This document shows, piece by piece, positions 41,248 to 48,680 of a stretch of 58,265 bases of DNA. The position numbers and the translations under genes are program-made. Location of the stretch: NCBI RefSeq assembly GCF_030287445.1, contig NZ_JASVWB010000005.1, positions 1 to 58,265 of the forward strand. The letters run 5' to 3'. The DNA comes from Streptomyces sp. ALI-76-A. Its GTDB lineage: Bacteria > Actinomycetota > Actinomycetes > Streptomycetales > Streptomycetaceae. The notes below the pieces were generated by a model that saw nothing but the letters and a program-made list of their open reading frames with translations, ran no database searches and was not told the origin of the DNA. Position 1 is the first letter of the stretch; each line of letters opens with the position of its first letter.

Positions 41248-41889
41248 GTGCTCATCGCCAACATCAGCCCACGAAGCATGGGTAAGACGACCGACACCGG
41301 CATGATGGGACACGCATTCCACGAGGCTGGATACCGCGTGCAGCTGTGGGACGCGGACGAGTCTGAGCACCTCACTCAGTGGTCCGAGCTCGCGGACTTC
41401 CCCTTCCCTGTGAAGCACAACGCCTCCGCCAAGTTCGCTGAGGAGTACACGCCGCTCGGAGAAGCCGGGATCGACATCGTCGATGTCGGTCACACCGAGA
41501 ACCACCCGCACATCGCAGACAGCGTGCTCAAGGTGGCCGACCTGGTCCTCGTTCACATGGAACCGTCGATGGCCGACTACCAGCGTGTCCATCAGCCGCG
41601 CACTTCCACCCCGCTTCAGACGATGGTCGGCCGCTCCGCGTTCGACAGGCCCTCACGCACGGCCCCGCCGATGTGGGTGCTCCTCAACCGAGTACGCCCC
41701 AATGTCCGGAGCGAGAAGGAGATCCGGGGTCTGCTCGCTGATGCCGACTACAACGTGCTCACGGTGAAGATCCCGGTCCTGGACGACATCAAGCAAGCCA
41801 CGGGCTTCCCGGTGGAGCATGCGGCCCGGGGGCCGTTTGGGGAGCTGATCACCGAGCTGCAGGAGCGGGGGCTGATCAAGAGTGCCTAA
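41248..41889 (+). CDS. parA: ParA-family partition ATPase (divergent P-loop)
   Basis: A 213-residue protein from GTG 41248, with GAGGAGAG upstream. It has the ParA/MinD fold: LIANISPRSMGKTT is the P-loop (SPRSMGKTT instead of KGGxGKT), then WDADESEHLTQW, DIVDVGHTENHP (Walker B region) and WVLLNRVRPN. ParA ATPases position plasmid copies on the nucleoid. The first lysine of the deviant Walker motif is missing, so ATPase behaviour may differ. It overlaps the next gene by eight bases, as par operons do. Confidence 0.78.
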   Translation: MLIANISPRSMGKTTDTGMMGHAFHEAGYRVQLWDADESEHLTQWSELADFPFPVKHNASAKFAEEYTPLGEAGIDIVDVGHTENHPHIADSVLKVADLVLVHMEPSMADYQRVHQPRTSTPLQTMVGRSAFDRPSRTAPPMWVLLNRVRPNVRSEKEIRGLLADADYNVLTVKIPVLDDIKQATGFPVEHAARGPFGELITELQERGLIKSA

Positions 41890-42865
41890 GCGTCGTGACT
41901 TCCGAGCGGCGGCCGACAAGGGAGCCCAGCAGCCTCCCGCCAGCAGTGCGAGCTCCACGTCGGAGAGCGTGGCTGTGCATGACCGGCCTGCTGACCCTCC
42001 ACAGATGCGCGCTCAGCCCTTCACGATGGAGCACTGGGGACTGTCCCTGCCCGACGTGGACGCTACGCCGGAGACCGCGTACGGCCCGCTTGACGAGCAC
42101 GAGCAGCGTCTCCTTGCCGAGGCTCACCGAGCTGTCGACAACGCCCGCACAGCCCGCTGGATGCTGGGCTTCTCTCTGGAAGTGGTTCGAAGGCGCCGCC
42201 TCTACCGTGGTGACGGCACTCGCACTTGGGAGCAGTACCTGGCCCTGGAGCACGACGGCCTCTCGACCAGCGAGGCCGATCGTCTCCAGAAGACTTGGCG
42301 TCTGGCGCAGATCGTGCAGAAGGAACTGGGCCGGCCCTTGCCCGACAGTCACCTGCGAAAGTTGCAACCGTACGCGGAGCGCACCAGCGACCAAGAGGCC
42401 GCGCGCGCCTATGCCGAGCTGTACTGGGCCCACCAGGCAGGCGGGGTCCGGCTTGTAGCCAACCAGGTCCAGCAGCGAGTGAAGAAGGCGGTGGCGGCCG
42501 CCAAGGGGGTCTCCGATCCGGCGGAGCGTAGCCAGGCCGTCAGCGCGGCCTGGATGACCGCACCCGAAGCGGTGATGCCCACGCAGCGTGTCGAAGCGAA
42601 GCGAGAGCAGGGTGCGGCGCCTAGGCGGACCTCGGACCCGGTGGACGCTGCGCTAGAGCTGCTGGAAGCGGCGCGGCAGGCAGTCGAGAACGCCACGGAG
42701 GACAAGGCCGCACGTAAGGCTCGCAGCGGCGAGGATGCCCAGAGGCAGCAAGACGCCATCCGTCGCATCGGCCGAATCCTCAGCAAGGTGAAGGTCGACG
42801 CCGACGCCGATGCTGGCGCCGTCGACGAGGACGGCATCGTCGATGCAGAGCTGGTGGAGGGCTGA
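41882..42865 (+). CDS. ParB-like partition partner
   Basis: A 327-residue protein from GTG 41882, overlapping the parA stop. Residues 70-180 are helical with a helix-turn-helix-like stretch (WEQYLALEHDGLSTSEADRLQKTW). Residues about 170-220 are basic (VQQRVKKAVAAAKG), and the acidic C-terminus is disordered. A canonical ParB box motif is not seen, so this is a ParB by position and size rather than by motif. A terminator follows 15 bases after the stop. Confidence 0.62.
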   Translation: MPKRRDFRAAADKGAQQPPASSASSTSESVAVHDRPADPPQMRAQPFTMEHWGLSLPDVDATPETAYGPLDEHEQRLLAEAHRAVDNARTARWMLGFSLEVVRRRRLYRGDGTRTWEQYLALEHDGLSTSEADRLQKTWRLAQIVQKELGRPLPDSHLRKLQPYAERTSDQEAARAYAELYWAHQAGGVRLVANQVQQRVKKAVAAAKGVSDPAERSQAVSAAWMTAPEAVMPTQRVEAKREQGAAPRRTSDPVDAALELLEAARQAVENATEDKAARKARSGEDAQRQQDAIRRIGRILSKVKVDADADAGAVDEDGIVDAELVEG

Positions 42866-42879
42866 CCCCTGCCGTTGAG

Positions 42880-42913
42880 CGGGACTTCCCCAATTGGGGA
42901 AGTCCCGCGATTT
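42880..42913 (+). terminator. Intrinsic terminator of the par operon
   Basis: CGGGACTTCCCC pairs perfectly with GGGGAAGTCCCG around AATT and is followed by CGATTTTT. Confidence 0.85.
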
Positions 42914-42990
42914 TTGGCGGCAGCAGCTCTGTGGTCACATGCCGCACAGGGCCGGTGGTGGTGCCGTGCGCAGTATTCGCACGGCCGCCG

Positions 42991-43191
42991 TCAGCTCCCG
43001 CCGCGGTCGTTCATCAGGTCGTTCCACTTCTGCTCGATGACCGGGTCGTTGGTGCAGCGGGTGCAGTGGGGCAGGTAGTCGGTCCGTGTGGGGTATGGCA
43101 CGCCAGCCGAGCGGACGACGACGTGCGGGCGCAGCGTGAGAGGCTGGCCGCACAGTGGGCAGGGGTCTTCGTGGAGAAGATTCGTTTTCAT
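42991..43191 (-). CDS. Small zinc-ribbon protein
   Basis: A 66-residue protein (ATG 43191, although ATG 43209 is possible) with two CxxC pairs: CPLCGQPL and HCTRC, plus histidines. This is a classic zinc ribbon. It is the only minus-strand gene between the partition and relaxase genes. The function is unknown. Confidence 0.6.
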   Translation of the reverse strand: MKTNLLHEDPCPLCGQPLTLRPHVVVRSAGVPYPTRTDYLPHCTRCTNDPVIEQKWNDLMNDRGGS

Positions 43192-43350
43192 GCGGCGGAC
43201 TGTGCACACGTCGGTGGCTTACCGTCTCGGGCTGACCGGACGGCCCGCCTGACGGGCGTTCCAGTAAAGATCTGGTGATGGCCTCCCGCCCGGCGGGACG
43301 GACCCCGGATCGCGCTTCTTTGCAGGTCAGGCCCGGGGTTCCATGGGCCG

Positions 43351-45171
43351 ATGATCAGTATGTCGCCAGTTCGCCCGGGGTACGGGGTGCGCTACCTCTT
43401 CCGTGGCGTGATGGTCGGCGACGGCCACCGCCGGGCGGGCACGTCGCTGCGCGCCGCCCAGGACGAAGCCGGTGTCCCGGCTGGTGTGTGGAAGGGCCGG
43501 GGCCTGGCCGCGCTCGGTCTCAAGGCCGGGGACGTGGTGACCGAGCGGCAGGCCGAACTCCTCCTAGGGGAGGGCCGGCACCCGGACGCCGACCGGATCG
43601 AGCGCGAGCTCCTGGCGCAGGGCAAGAACCCAGCGCAGGCCCGGCGGGCGACCGTGCTGGGCAGGCCCATCGAGCACAACCGCTCACCGAAGACCGACAA
43701 GGCTAAGGAGCGCACCCCCTGGCTGGCCTTCGACCTGGTTTTCCGTCCCCCGCCGACGGCACACATCGCGTGGGCCCTGATGGACGACGAGCACCGCCGG
43801 GTGCTGGAGCTGTGCGACAACATCGCCCGCGACAAGACCCTGGCGTGGCTGGAGGAGTCGGTCGCGGAGATCCGCTCGAAGGCCGGCGGCAAGCAGCGGG
43901 CCCGGATCAAGGACGGACTGATCATCGCGGTCTTTAGGCACTACGAGTCCAGGGCCACGGAATCGAGGCCACTTCTTCACTCGCACGCGGTCGTGTCGAT
44001 CCGCGCCCGGCGGCCGCACGACGGGAAGTGGGGCAACCTGTCGGCGGACTCGTTGATGGCCAACATCGTTGCCGCTGACACCCTCTACACCCTCCTGTTC
44101 ATGGAGGAGGTGTCCGCCCGGCTCGGGTGGGCGTGGGAGCCGCGCGAGGTGACGCCCGGCCGCCGGCCTGTCATGGAGATCGCGGGCATCGACCAGCGGC
44201 TCATTGGCTGGCAGTCGACCCGCCGCCAGCAGATCGAGGACGCGCTCCCCGTCCTCACCGCCAAGTACGAGGAACGGCAGGGGCACCCGCCCGGGGAGAA
44301 GGCCGGCTACGCGCTGGCCTGCCAGGCCGCCGACCAGACGCGCCCGCCGAAGCGCACGGAGCTGCTGTCGCTGACCGAGCTCCGCAGGCGATGGCGGGAA
44401 TCGGCGATCCGGGCATTCGGCGCCTGCACCGTCTACCGGCTCGCCGAGCGGGCGCGGGCGGCGGCCGCGGCGGTGTGGACGCGGGTGCGGCCGGTGGTCG
44501 ACATAGCACTGGCGGCCGTCGACGTCGTCGCCGTGGTGTACGTGATGCGCGGCGCGTTCAAACGCCACCACCTGCTCGCCGAAGCCCGCCGCCACCTCTC
44601 CTACGTCCTGCGCGGCCGACCCCACGAGCCCGGCCTGGACGAACAGATAGTGCAGACGGTCGTCGACGACTACACCCGCCCGGCGAGCCGGCGGATGATG
44701 ACCGCCGACCTGCGCGCTCTCTACCCGCGCGACACCGAGGACCAGGCCGTGCTGCGCCCGCTGACCCGCAAGCGGACCGCCCCGCTGTACGAGCGAGCCC
44801 GCCTCGCCGCCGACGCCCTGGCCGCCCGGGTCCACGCGGTGCGCCGTGCGGAGCGCCTGGGCTCCCGTACCCGACCACGCACTGTCGCCGTGCCCGCCGC
44901 CTCGAGGACGCACCCGCGGCCGTTCCGCAACGGCCCGAAGGACGGCCGCCTCCTGGAGCCGGAGACCGGCGTCGACACGGTGGAACGAACGCGCCAGACC
45001 TTGGAAGCCGCCGCCGCGCAGTTGGCCGCCACGCTCCAGGACAGCCGGCGGGCACGCGAAGCCGCCCACGGCCCTCGCCCGCAGCCCACCCCGGCGACGG
45101 CCCCGTCGCCGCACACCCAGCAGCCCGGCGTCCAGCACACCCCGGGCCGAAGTTCAGGAGGAGTCGCGTGA
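43351..45171 (+). CDS. TrwC/MobF-type relaxase domain protein without helicase
   Basis: A 606-residue protein. Tyrosines at 11 and 15 (GYGVRYL) sit where MobF relaxases keep the nicking tyrosine. AFDLVFRPPPTAHIAWAL and the histidines H197, H210 and H212 (FRHYES ... LLHSHAVV) form the metal-binding triad of TrwC. KWGNLSADSL and IDQRLIGWQSTRRQQI continue the family pattern. The TraI/TrwC helicase half is absent. Residues about 385-410 are hydrophobic (VVDIALAAVDVVAVVYVM), a possible membrane anchor. A single-strand nickase on a linear plasmid that also has an FtsK pump is unusual. It is coupled to the next gene (GTGA). Confidence 0.78.
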   Translation: MISMSPVRPGYGVRYLFRGVMVGDGHRRAGTSLRAAQDEAGVPAGVWKGRGLAALGLKAGDVVTERQAELLLGEGRHPDADRIERELLAQGKNPAQARRATVLGRPIEHNRSPKTDKAKERTPWLAFDLVFRPPPTAHIAWALMDDEHRRVLELCDNIARDKTLAWLEESVAEIRSKAGGKQRARIKDGLIIAVFRHYESRATESRPLLHSHAVVSIRARRPHDGKWGNLSADSLMANIVAADTLYTLLFMEEVSARLGWAWEPREVTPGRRPVMEIAGIDQRLIGWQSTRRQQIEDALPVLTAKYEERQGHPPGEKAGYALACQAADQTRPPKRTELLSLTELRRRWRESAIRAFGACTVYRLAERARAAAAAVWTRVRPVVDIALAAVDVVAVVYVMRGAFKRHHLLAEARRHLSYVLRGRPHEPGLDEQIVQTVVDDYTRPASRRMMTADLRALYPRDTEDQAVLRPLTRKRTAPLYERARLAADALAARVHAVRRAERLGSRTRPRTVAVPAASRTHPRPFRNGPKDGRLLEPETGVDTVERTRQTLEAAAAQLAATLQDSRRAREAAHGPRPQPTPATAPSPHTQQPGVQHTPGRSSGGVA

Positions 45172-45515
45172 GCACCCCGGAAGAACTACCCAACCCCGAC
45201 GACGCACTCGCCCGCGCCCGCGCGGCCCGCCCGGAGATGGCCGCCGCGCTCGACGAGGACCAGGAGCCCGAGCTCGACGAGGACCTGGGGTGGCAGCCGG
45301 TCTGGAAGAGGCCCCGGAAGTTTAAGTCGAAGGCGGACCAGAAGAAGGAGCTGCGCAAGCAGCGGGAGCGGCTCCGGGACGCAGGGAAGCGCCGTCTCGC
45401 CGCGGCGAACTCGCGACGGCCCCGCTCCCGGCAGAGCCGGATCGGGAACGCGGCCGCGCGCCGGGATGCCCGCGCCCTGTCCCGGGTGCGGCACTCCAAC
45501 GCCTGGCTGTGGTGA
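45168..45515 (+). CDS. Small highly basic protein coupled to the relaxase
   Basis: A 115-residue protein that begins inside the relaxase stop, with AGGAGGAG upstream. An acidic N-terminus (LDEDQEPELDEDLG) is followed by a strongly basic tail (KSKADQKKELRKQRERLR; SRRPRSRQSR). It could be a relaxosome accessory that binds the adjacent repeat array. Confidence 0.62.
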   Translation: MSTPEELPNPDDALARARAARPEMAAALDEDQEPELDEDLGWQPVWKRPRKFKSKADQKKELRKQRERLRDAGKRRLAAANSRRPRSRQSRIGNAAARRDARALSRVRHSNAWLW

Positions 45516-45520
45516 CGATG

Positions 45521-45880
45521 CCGAGCATCGTCTACCGAGTGGAGCTCACGATGTTCTGCATCCAGTGGCGATGCACGACATCGAGTGGGCTCCACTCAGT
45601 GGGCTCCACCCGATGGGCTCCACCGAGTGGACTCCACTCCGGTGTGCCGGATGACGATGGACTCCACCGTGGAGCGCACCGCATCGGTGCGCCACCGCAC
45701 CCGGTGCGCCGCACCGTCCGGCGATGCCCGGCACTCTCGCGCGCCGGTGCGCCGCATCCGATGCAGCGCACCGCATCGCTGCGCCCACCGCCGGCCACCC
45801 CTCCATCAGCTGCGGCCGGGCGCGCACGCCCTCCTTGTCCAGCTCCGCTACACCCCCTTGTCCGGCTCTGCTACCGCGAC
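45521..45880. repeat. Array of small palindromes (oriT-like), split by the intron
   Basis: Degenerate 13-15-bp units such as GTGGGCTCCAC, GTGGACTCCAC and GTGGAGCGCACC run from about 45535 to 45775, each with GTGG/CCAC-type arms. A 25-bp tandem duplication (CCTTGTCCRGCTCYGCTAC, from 45832 and 45857) closes it. The same GGTGGAGCGCACC unit recurs at 47921 and 47954, beyond the group II intron. It lies just downstream of the relaxase genes, so an origin of transfer is a fair guess. Confidence 0.65.
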
Positions 45881-45950
45881 GTTTTCCCTTGACGTGTGTC
45901 CTGAACATGAAAGGAAGTTGCATGTAGGAGCGATTTCCGGAAGTGATGCT

Positions 45951-47822
45951 GTGCGAGAGATGAAGGTTTCGTGGCCCTTCGGAGCCGCCCTGCGGGGGGA
46001 GGCTTCAAACCGCCTCATGCTGCGTTAGCTGAAGACTGTCGTGGTGAGCGATGAGGAAAAGGCGTCGTAAGAGGCGTCAGGTGGGGATCGGAAAGACGAA
46101 CGCAAGTGAATCGCTGCTGACGTGTCGTAAGGAAACCAGACGACATCGAAACCGGGGTGTGTCAAGAACTCCGGGATGAGCCTGGCGGGTGCCCGCTTAT
46201 TGGCTAGGTGGTGTCCGGCATGTAGGCGACGTGAGTCCGGTCTGCGGCTCTCGCATGGAACAGGAGAAGGCAGGTCCGATACGCCCTGACGCGAGGTCGG
46301 GGGAGAGGGAGTGCCCCAAGCGGAGGACACCGTAAGGGGTCGAGTACCGATGCGGACCCTGCTGGCAGACCGGCCCGTAGTAGTGACGAAGCCCCTGTAA
46401 CGGGGGTGGAGCGAAGGGGCCGGGTCGTTCGTGACTGAGTTGATCACATCAACCGGGCAGCAGCCCGGGAGGAGTGCGATGGGCCAGTTGAAGTCTCAGA
46501 TCAAGCCGTTTGATATTTCGAAGTGGGAAGTCAAGGAGGCGTGGGAGGAAGTCAGGTCACATAGGGGCGCACCCGGCGTTGACGGGCAGAGCATCGAGGA
46601 CTTCGAGAAGGACCTGAAGAGCAACCTCTACAAGGTCTGGAACCGTATGTCGTCGGGCTCGTACTTCCCGCCGCCGGTGCGCGCGGTGGAGATCCCCAAG
46701 CCAAACGGAGGCGGCACGAGAATGCTCGGCATTCCCGCTGTCGCCGATCGGGTGGCGCAGACCGTCGTGGCCCGGCATCTGGTGAGAAGGGTGGAGCCTG
46801 TATTCCACCCGGACAGCTACGGATACCGGCCTGGACGGTCTGCCTTGGACGCGGTGGAACGGTGCCGGAAGCGCTGCTGGAAGCGGGACTGGGTGGTGGA
46901 GTTCGACATCGCCAAGTTCTTCGACAGCGTGCCCTGGGACCTGCTGGTCAAGGCGGTGGAGGCTCACACCGACGCCGTTTGGGTGAACTTGTACGTGCGG
47001 CGGTGGCTCGCTGCCCCGCTCGTCCTGCCCGACGGCTCTCTGCTGGAACGGGAACGCGGGACCCCGCAAGGGTCCCCGGTGTCTCCCGTCCTGGCGAACC
47101 TGTTCCTGCACTACGCGTTCGACGCCTGGATGGCTCGGGAGTTCCCGAGCGTCTGGTTCGAACGCTATGCGGACGATGCGGTGCTGCACTGCGTCACCGA
47201 GCGCCAGGCCCGCCAGGTGCTGGCCGCGCTCAGGGACAGGCTGGTCGAAGTCGGGTTGCAGCTGCACCCGGACAAGACCCGGATCGTCTACTGCAAGGAC
47301 TCGTACCGGCGGGGCTCCTACGAGCACACGTCGTTCACGTTTCTCGGGTACACGTTCCGCCCCAGGAAGAACCGGAATCGGCACGGCAAGCAGTTCCTGT
47401 CGTTCGAGCCGGCCATCAGCAGACAGGCCCTGACCCGAATCGGTCGCGAGGTGCGTTCCTGGCAACTGCACCGCCGCGTCGGCACCTCCTTCGGAGACCT
47501 CGCCCGCACGATCAACCGTGTGGTCGGGGGATGGATCAACTACTACGGACGGTTCCGGCCGTGGGAGCTGTTCCCCTTCGTGATGCGCATCAACGCCTAC
47601 CTGGTGCGTTGGATCCGCAAGAAGTACAAGCGGCTCGCAAGCCGTCGGAAGGCCCACGCGAAGCTCGTGGAGATCGCACAGCGGTTCCCGCGGATGTTCG
47701 CGCACTGGCGCCTCACCACCGCTGCCTGCGAGATCTGATGATCAGAACGACAAGAGCCGTGTAACGGGAGACTTTTACGCACGGTTCTGTGAGGGCCGAG
47801 GGGTGAGATTCCCCTCGGCTAC
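45951..47822 (+). mobile_element. Group II intron
   Basis: The 5' end reads GTGCGAGAGATG, the usual GTGYG start. A structured, gene-free 480 bases follow. The maturase lies in domain IV. Domain V is AGAGCCGTG...CACGGTTCT (47749-47788) with the AGC triad. Domain VI is the hairpin GCCGAGGGG/CCCCTCGGC just before the 3' end at about 47822. It has inserted into the palindrome array, copies of which lie on both sides, and is oriented like the relaxase gene. Confidence 0.85.
46431..47738 (+). CDS. ltrA: Group II intron reverse transcriptase/maturase
   Basis: A 435-residue protein from GTG 46431. Reverse-transcriptase blocks are in order: GAPGVDGQSIEDFE, RAVEIPKPNGGGTRMLGIP, DSYGYRPGRSALDAV, VVEFDIAKFFDSV, GTPQGSPVSPVLANLFL, then the active-site FERYADDAVLH and FLGYTFRPRK. 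The maturase X domain follows (RTINRVVGGWINYYGRF; KRLASRRKAH). No C-terminal HNH endonuclease is present, so the intron probably primes from nascent strands during replication. All catalytic residues look intact. Confidence 0.93.
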   Translation: MTELITSTGQQPGRSAMGQLKSQIKPFDISKWEVKEAWEEVRSHRGAPGVDGQSIEDFEKDLKSNLYKVWNRMSSGSYFPPPVRAVEIPKPNGGGTRMLGIPAVADRVAQTVVARHLVRRVEPVFHPDSYGYRPGRSALDAVERCRKRCWKRDWVVEFDIAKFFDSVPWDLLVKAVEAHTDAVWVNLYVRRWLAAPLVLPDGSLLERERGTPQGSPVSPVLANLFLHYAFDAWMAREFPSVWFERYADDAVLHCVTERQARQVLAALRDRLVEVGLQLHPDKTRIVYCKDSYRRGSYEHTSFTFLGYTFRPRKNRNRHGKQFLSFEPAISRQALTRIGREVRSWQLHRRVGTSFGDLARTINRVVGGWINYYGRFRPWELFPFVMRINAYLVRWIRKKYKRLASRRKAHAKLVEIAQRFPRMFAHWRLTTAACEI

Positions 47823-48007
47823 TCGATATCGCCTGTTTCTGCTCGCGATCAGGTCGCGGTCAAGGGGGTGTGTGATATAGGGGCCCGTCCCGGCCGTGGC
47901 GCGCCCAGTGCGGTGATGCCGGTGGAGCGCACCGAGGTGGCGCGGCGCGGTGCGGTGGAGCGCACCACGGCGGCGCGCGCCGCACCATCGCCGTCCTGGA
48001 GGTGTGG
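47823..48007. repeat. Downstream part of the palindrome array
   Basis: GGTGGAGCGCACC occurs at 47921-47933 and 47954-47966, among GGCGCGG/GCGCCGC sequence related to the 45521-45880 array. No gene is seen. Confidence 0.55.
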
Positions 48008-48442
48008 CTACGCGGTGGCGCGGTGCGCCTCCATCGCCTGCTTCATCCCCGCGGCCTCCAGCTGTCGCAGGACGTCGGCGACGTCGCCGTGGTCCTCGGT
48101 GAGGATGTTCCCGGTGAAGCGGGTGGTGGTGTCGGCGATGCCCGGCAGACCGCCCAGGCACACGCCGTGGCACAGGAGCTCCAGCAGCAGCCGCCCGAGC
48201 GTGGCCGCCAGGAAGGAGTGCGTGCACGGCTCCCCGTCGCAGTCGTCCACGGCGGTGATGGGGATGATGACGCGCGCGGCGACGTCCAGGAGCAGCCGGT
48301 GAAGCTCCGGGCCCGTGTCGTCGGCGACCGCGCCGGCGGTGTCGATGTCCCCGGCCTGCCACGCCCGGATGTAGGCGAAGGCGCTGGCGACGTCCTCCGG
48401 CTCCATCGGGGCGAGCGGCACGGTGACGGTGTTCTCAGGCAT
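48008..48442 (-). CDS. Hypothetical helical protein
   Basis: A 144-residue acidic helical protein (ATG 48442, AAGGAG upstream): PEDVASAFAYIRAWQAGD, ELHRLLLDVAARVIIPI and FLAATLGRLLLELL. No family is recognised. It is transcribed away from the replication-relaxation gene, with about 240 bases of shared upstream DNA. Confidence 0.62.
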   Translation of the reverse strand: MPENTVTVPLAPMEPEDVASAFAYIRAWQAGDIDTAGAVADDTGPELHRLLLDVAARVIIPITAVDDCDGEPCTHSFLAATLGRLLLELLCHGVCLGGLPGIADTTTRFTGNILTEDHGDVADVLRQLEAAGMKQAMEAHRATA

Positions 48443-48510
48443 GACAGCTCCTTAACGTTCGGGCGCCCCTGCTGATCGCGGCGGCCTCGAAGACACCCTC
48501 GAACTGCGGC

Positions 48511-48526
48511 CCTGTGGACAGAGTCC
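48511..48526. promoter_or_regulatory. Dispersed 16-bp motif, copy 4
   Basis: GGACTCTGTCCACAGG on the minus strand, in the intergenic region between the divergent 48008 and 48681 genes, 155 bases before the latter. Confidence 0.5.
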
Positions 48527-48680
48527 GGCCACCGGCGAGGGAGAACTCTCCCCTCTGGTTTGATCACGATGCGGTTACGGCGGAGGGGTTTTCCGAGGTC
48601 GGCGTCACACGGAGGCCGAAAACCGAACCTGTACAAGGTGAATGGCGGGATAGGCCCGCCCCACCTTGCAGGAGCATCCC

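Noticed and set aside
45521..45880. CRISPR array
   Set aside because: The units are 13-15 bp, degenerate and contiguous without spacers, and no cas gene is present.
45509..45892. A 127-codon frame over the palindrome array
   Set aside because: The translation only reflects the DNA repeats; no start signal or protein-like pattern is present.
46431..47738. HNH endonuclease domain in the intron maturase
   Set aside because: The protein ends shortly after the X domain, with no cysteine pairs or HNH motif.
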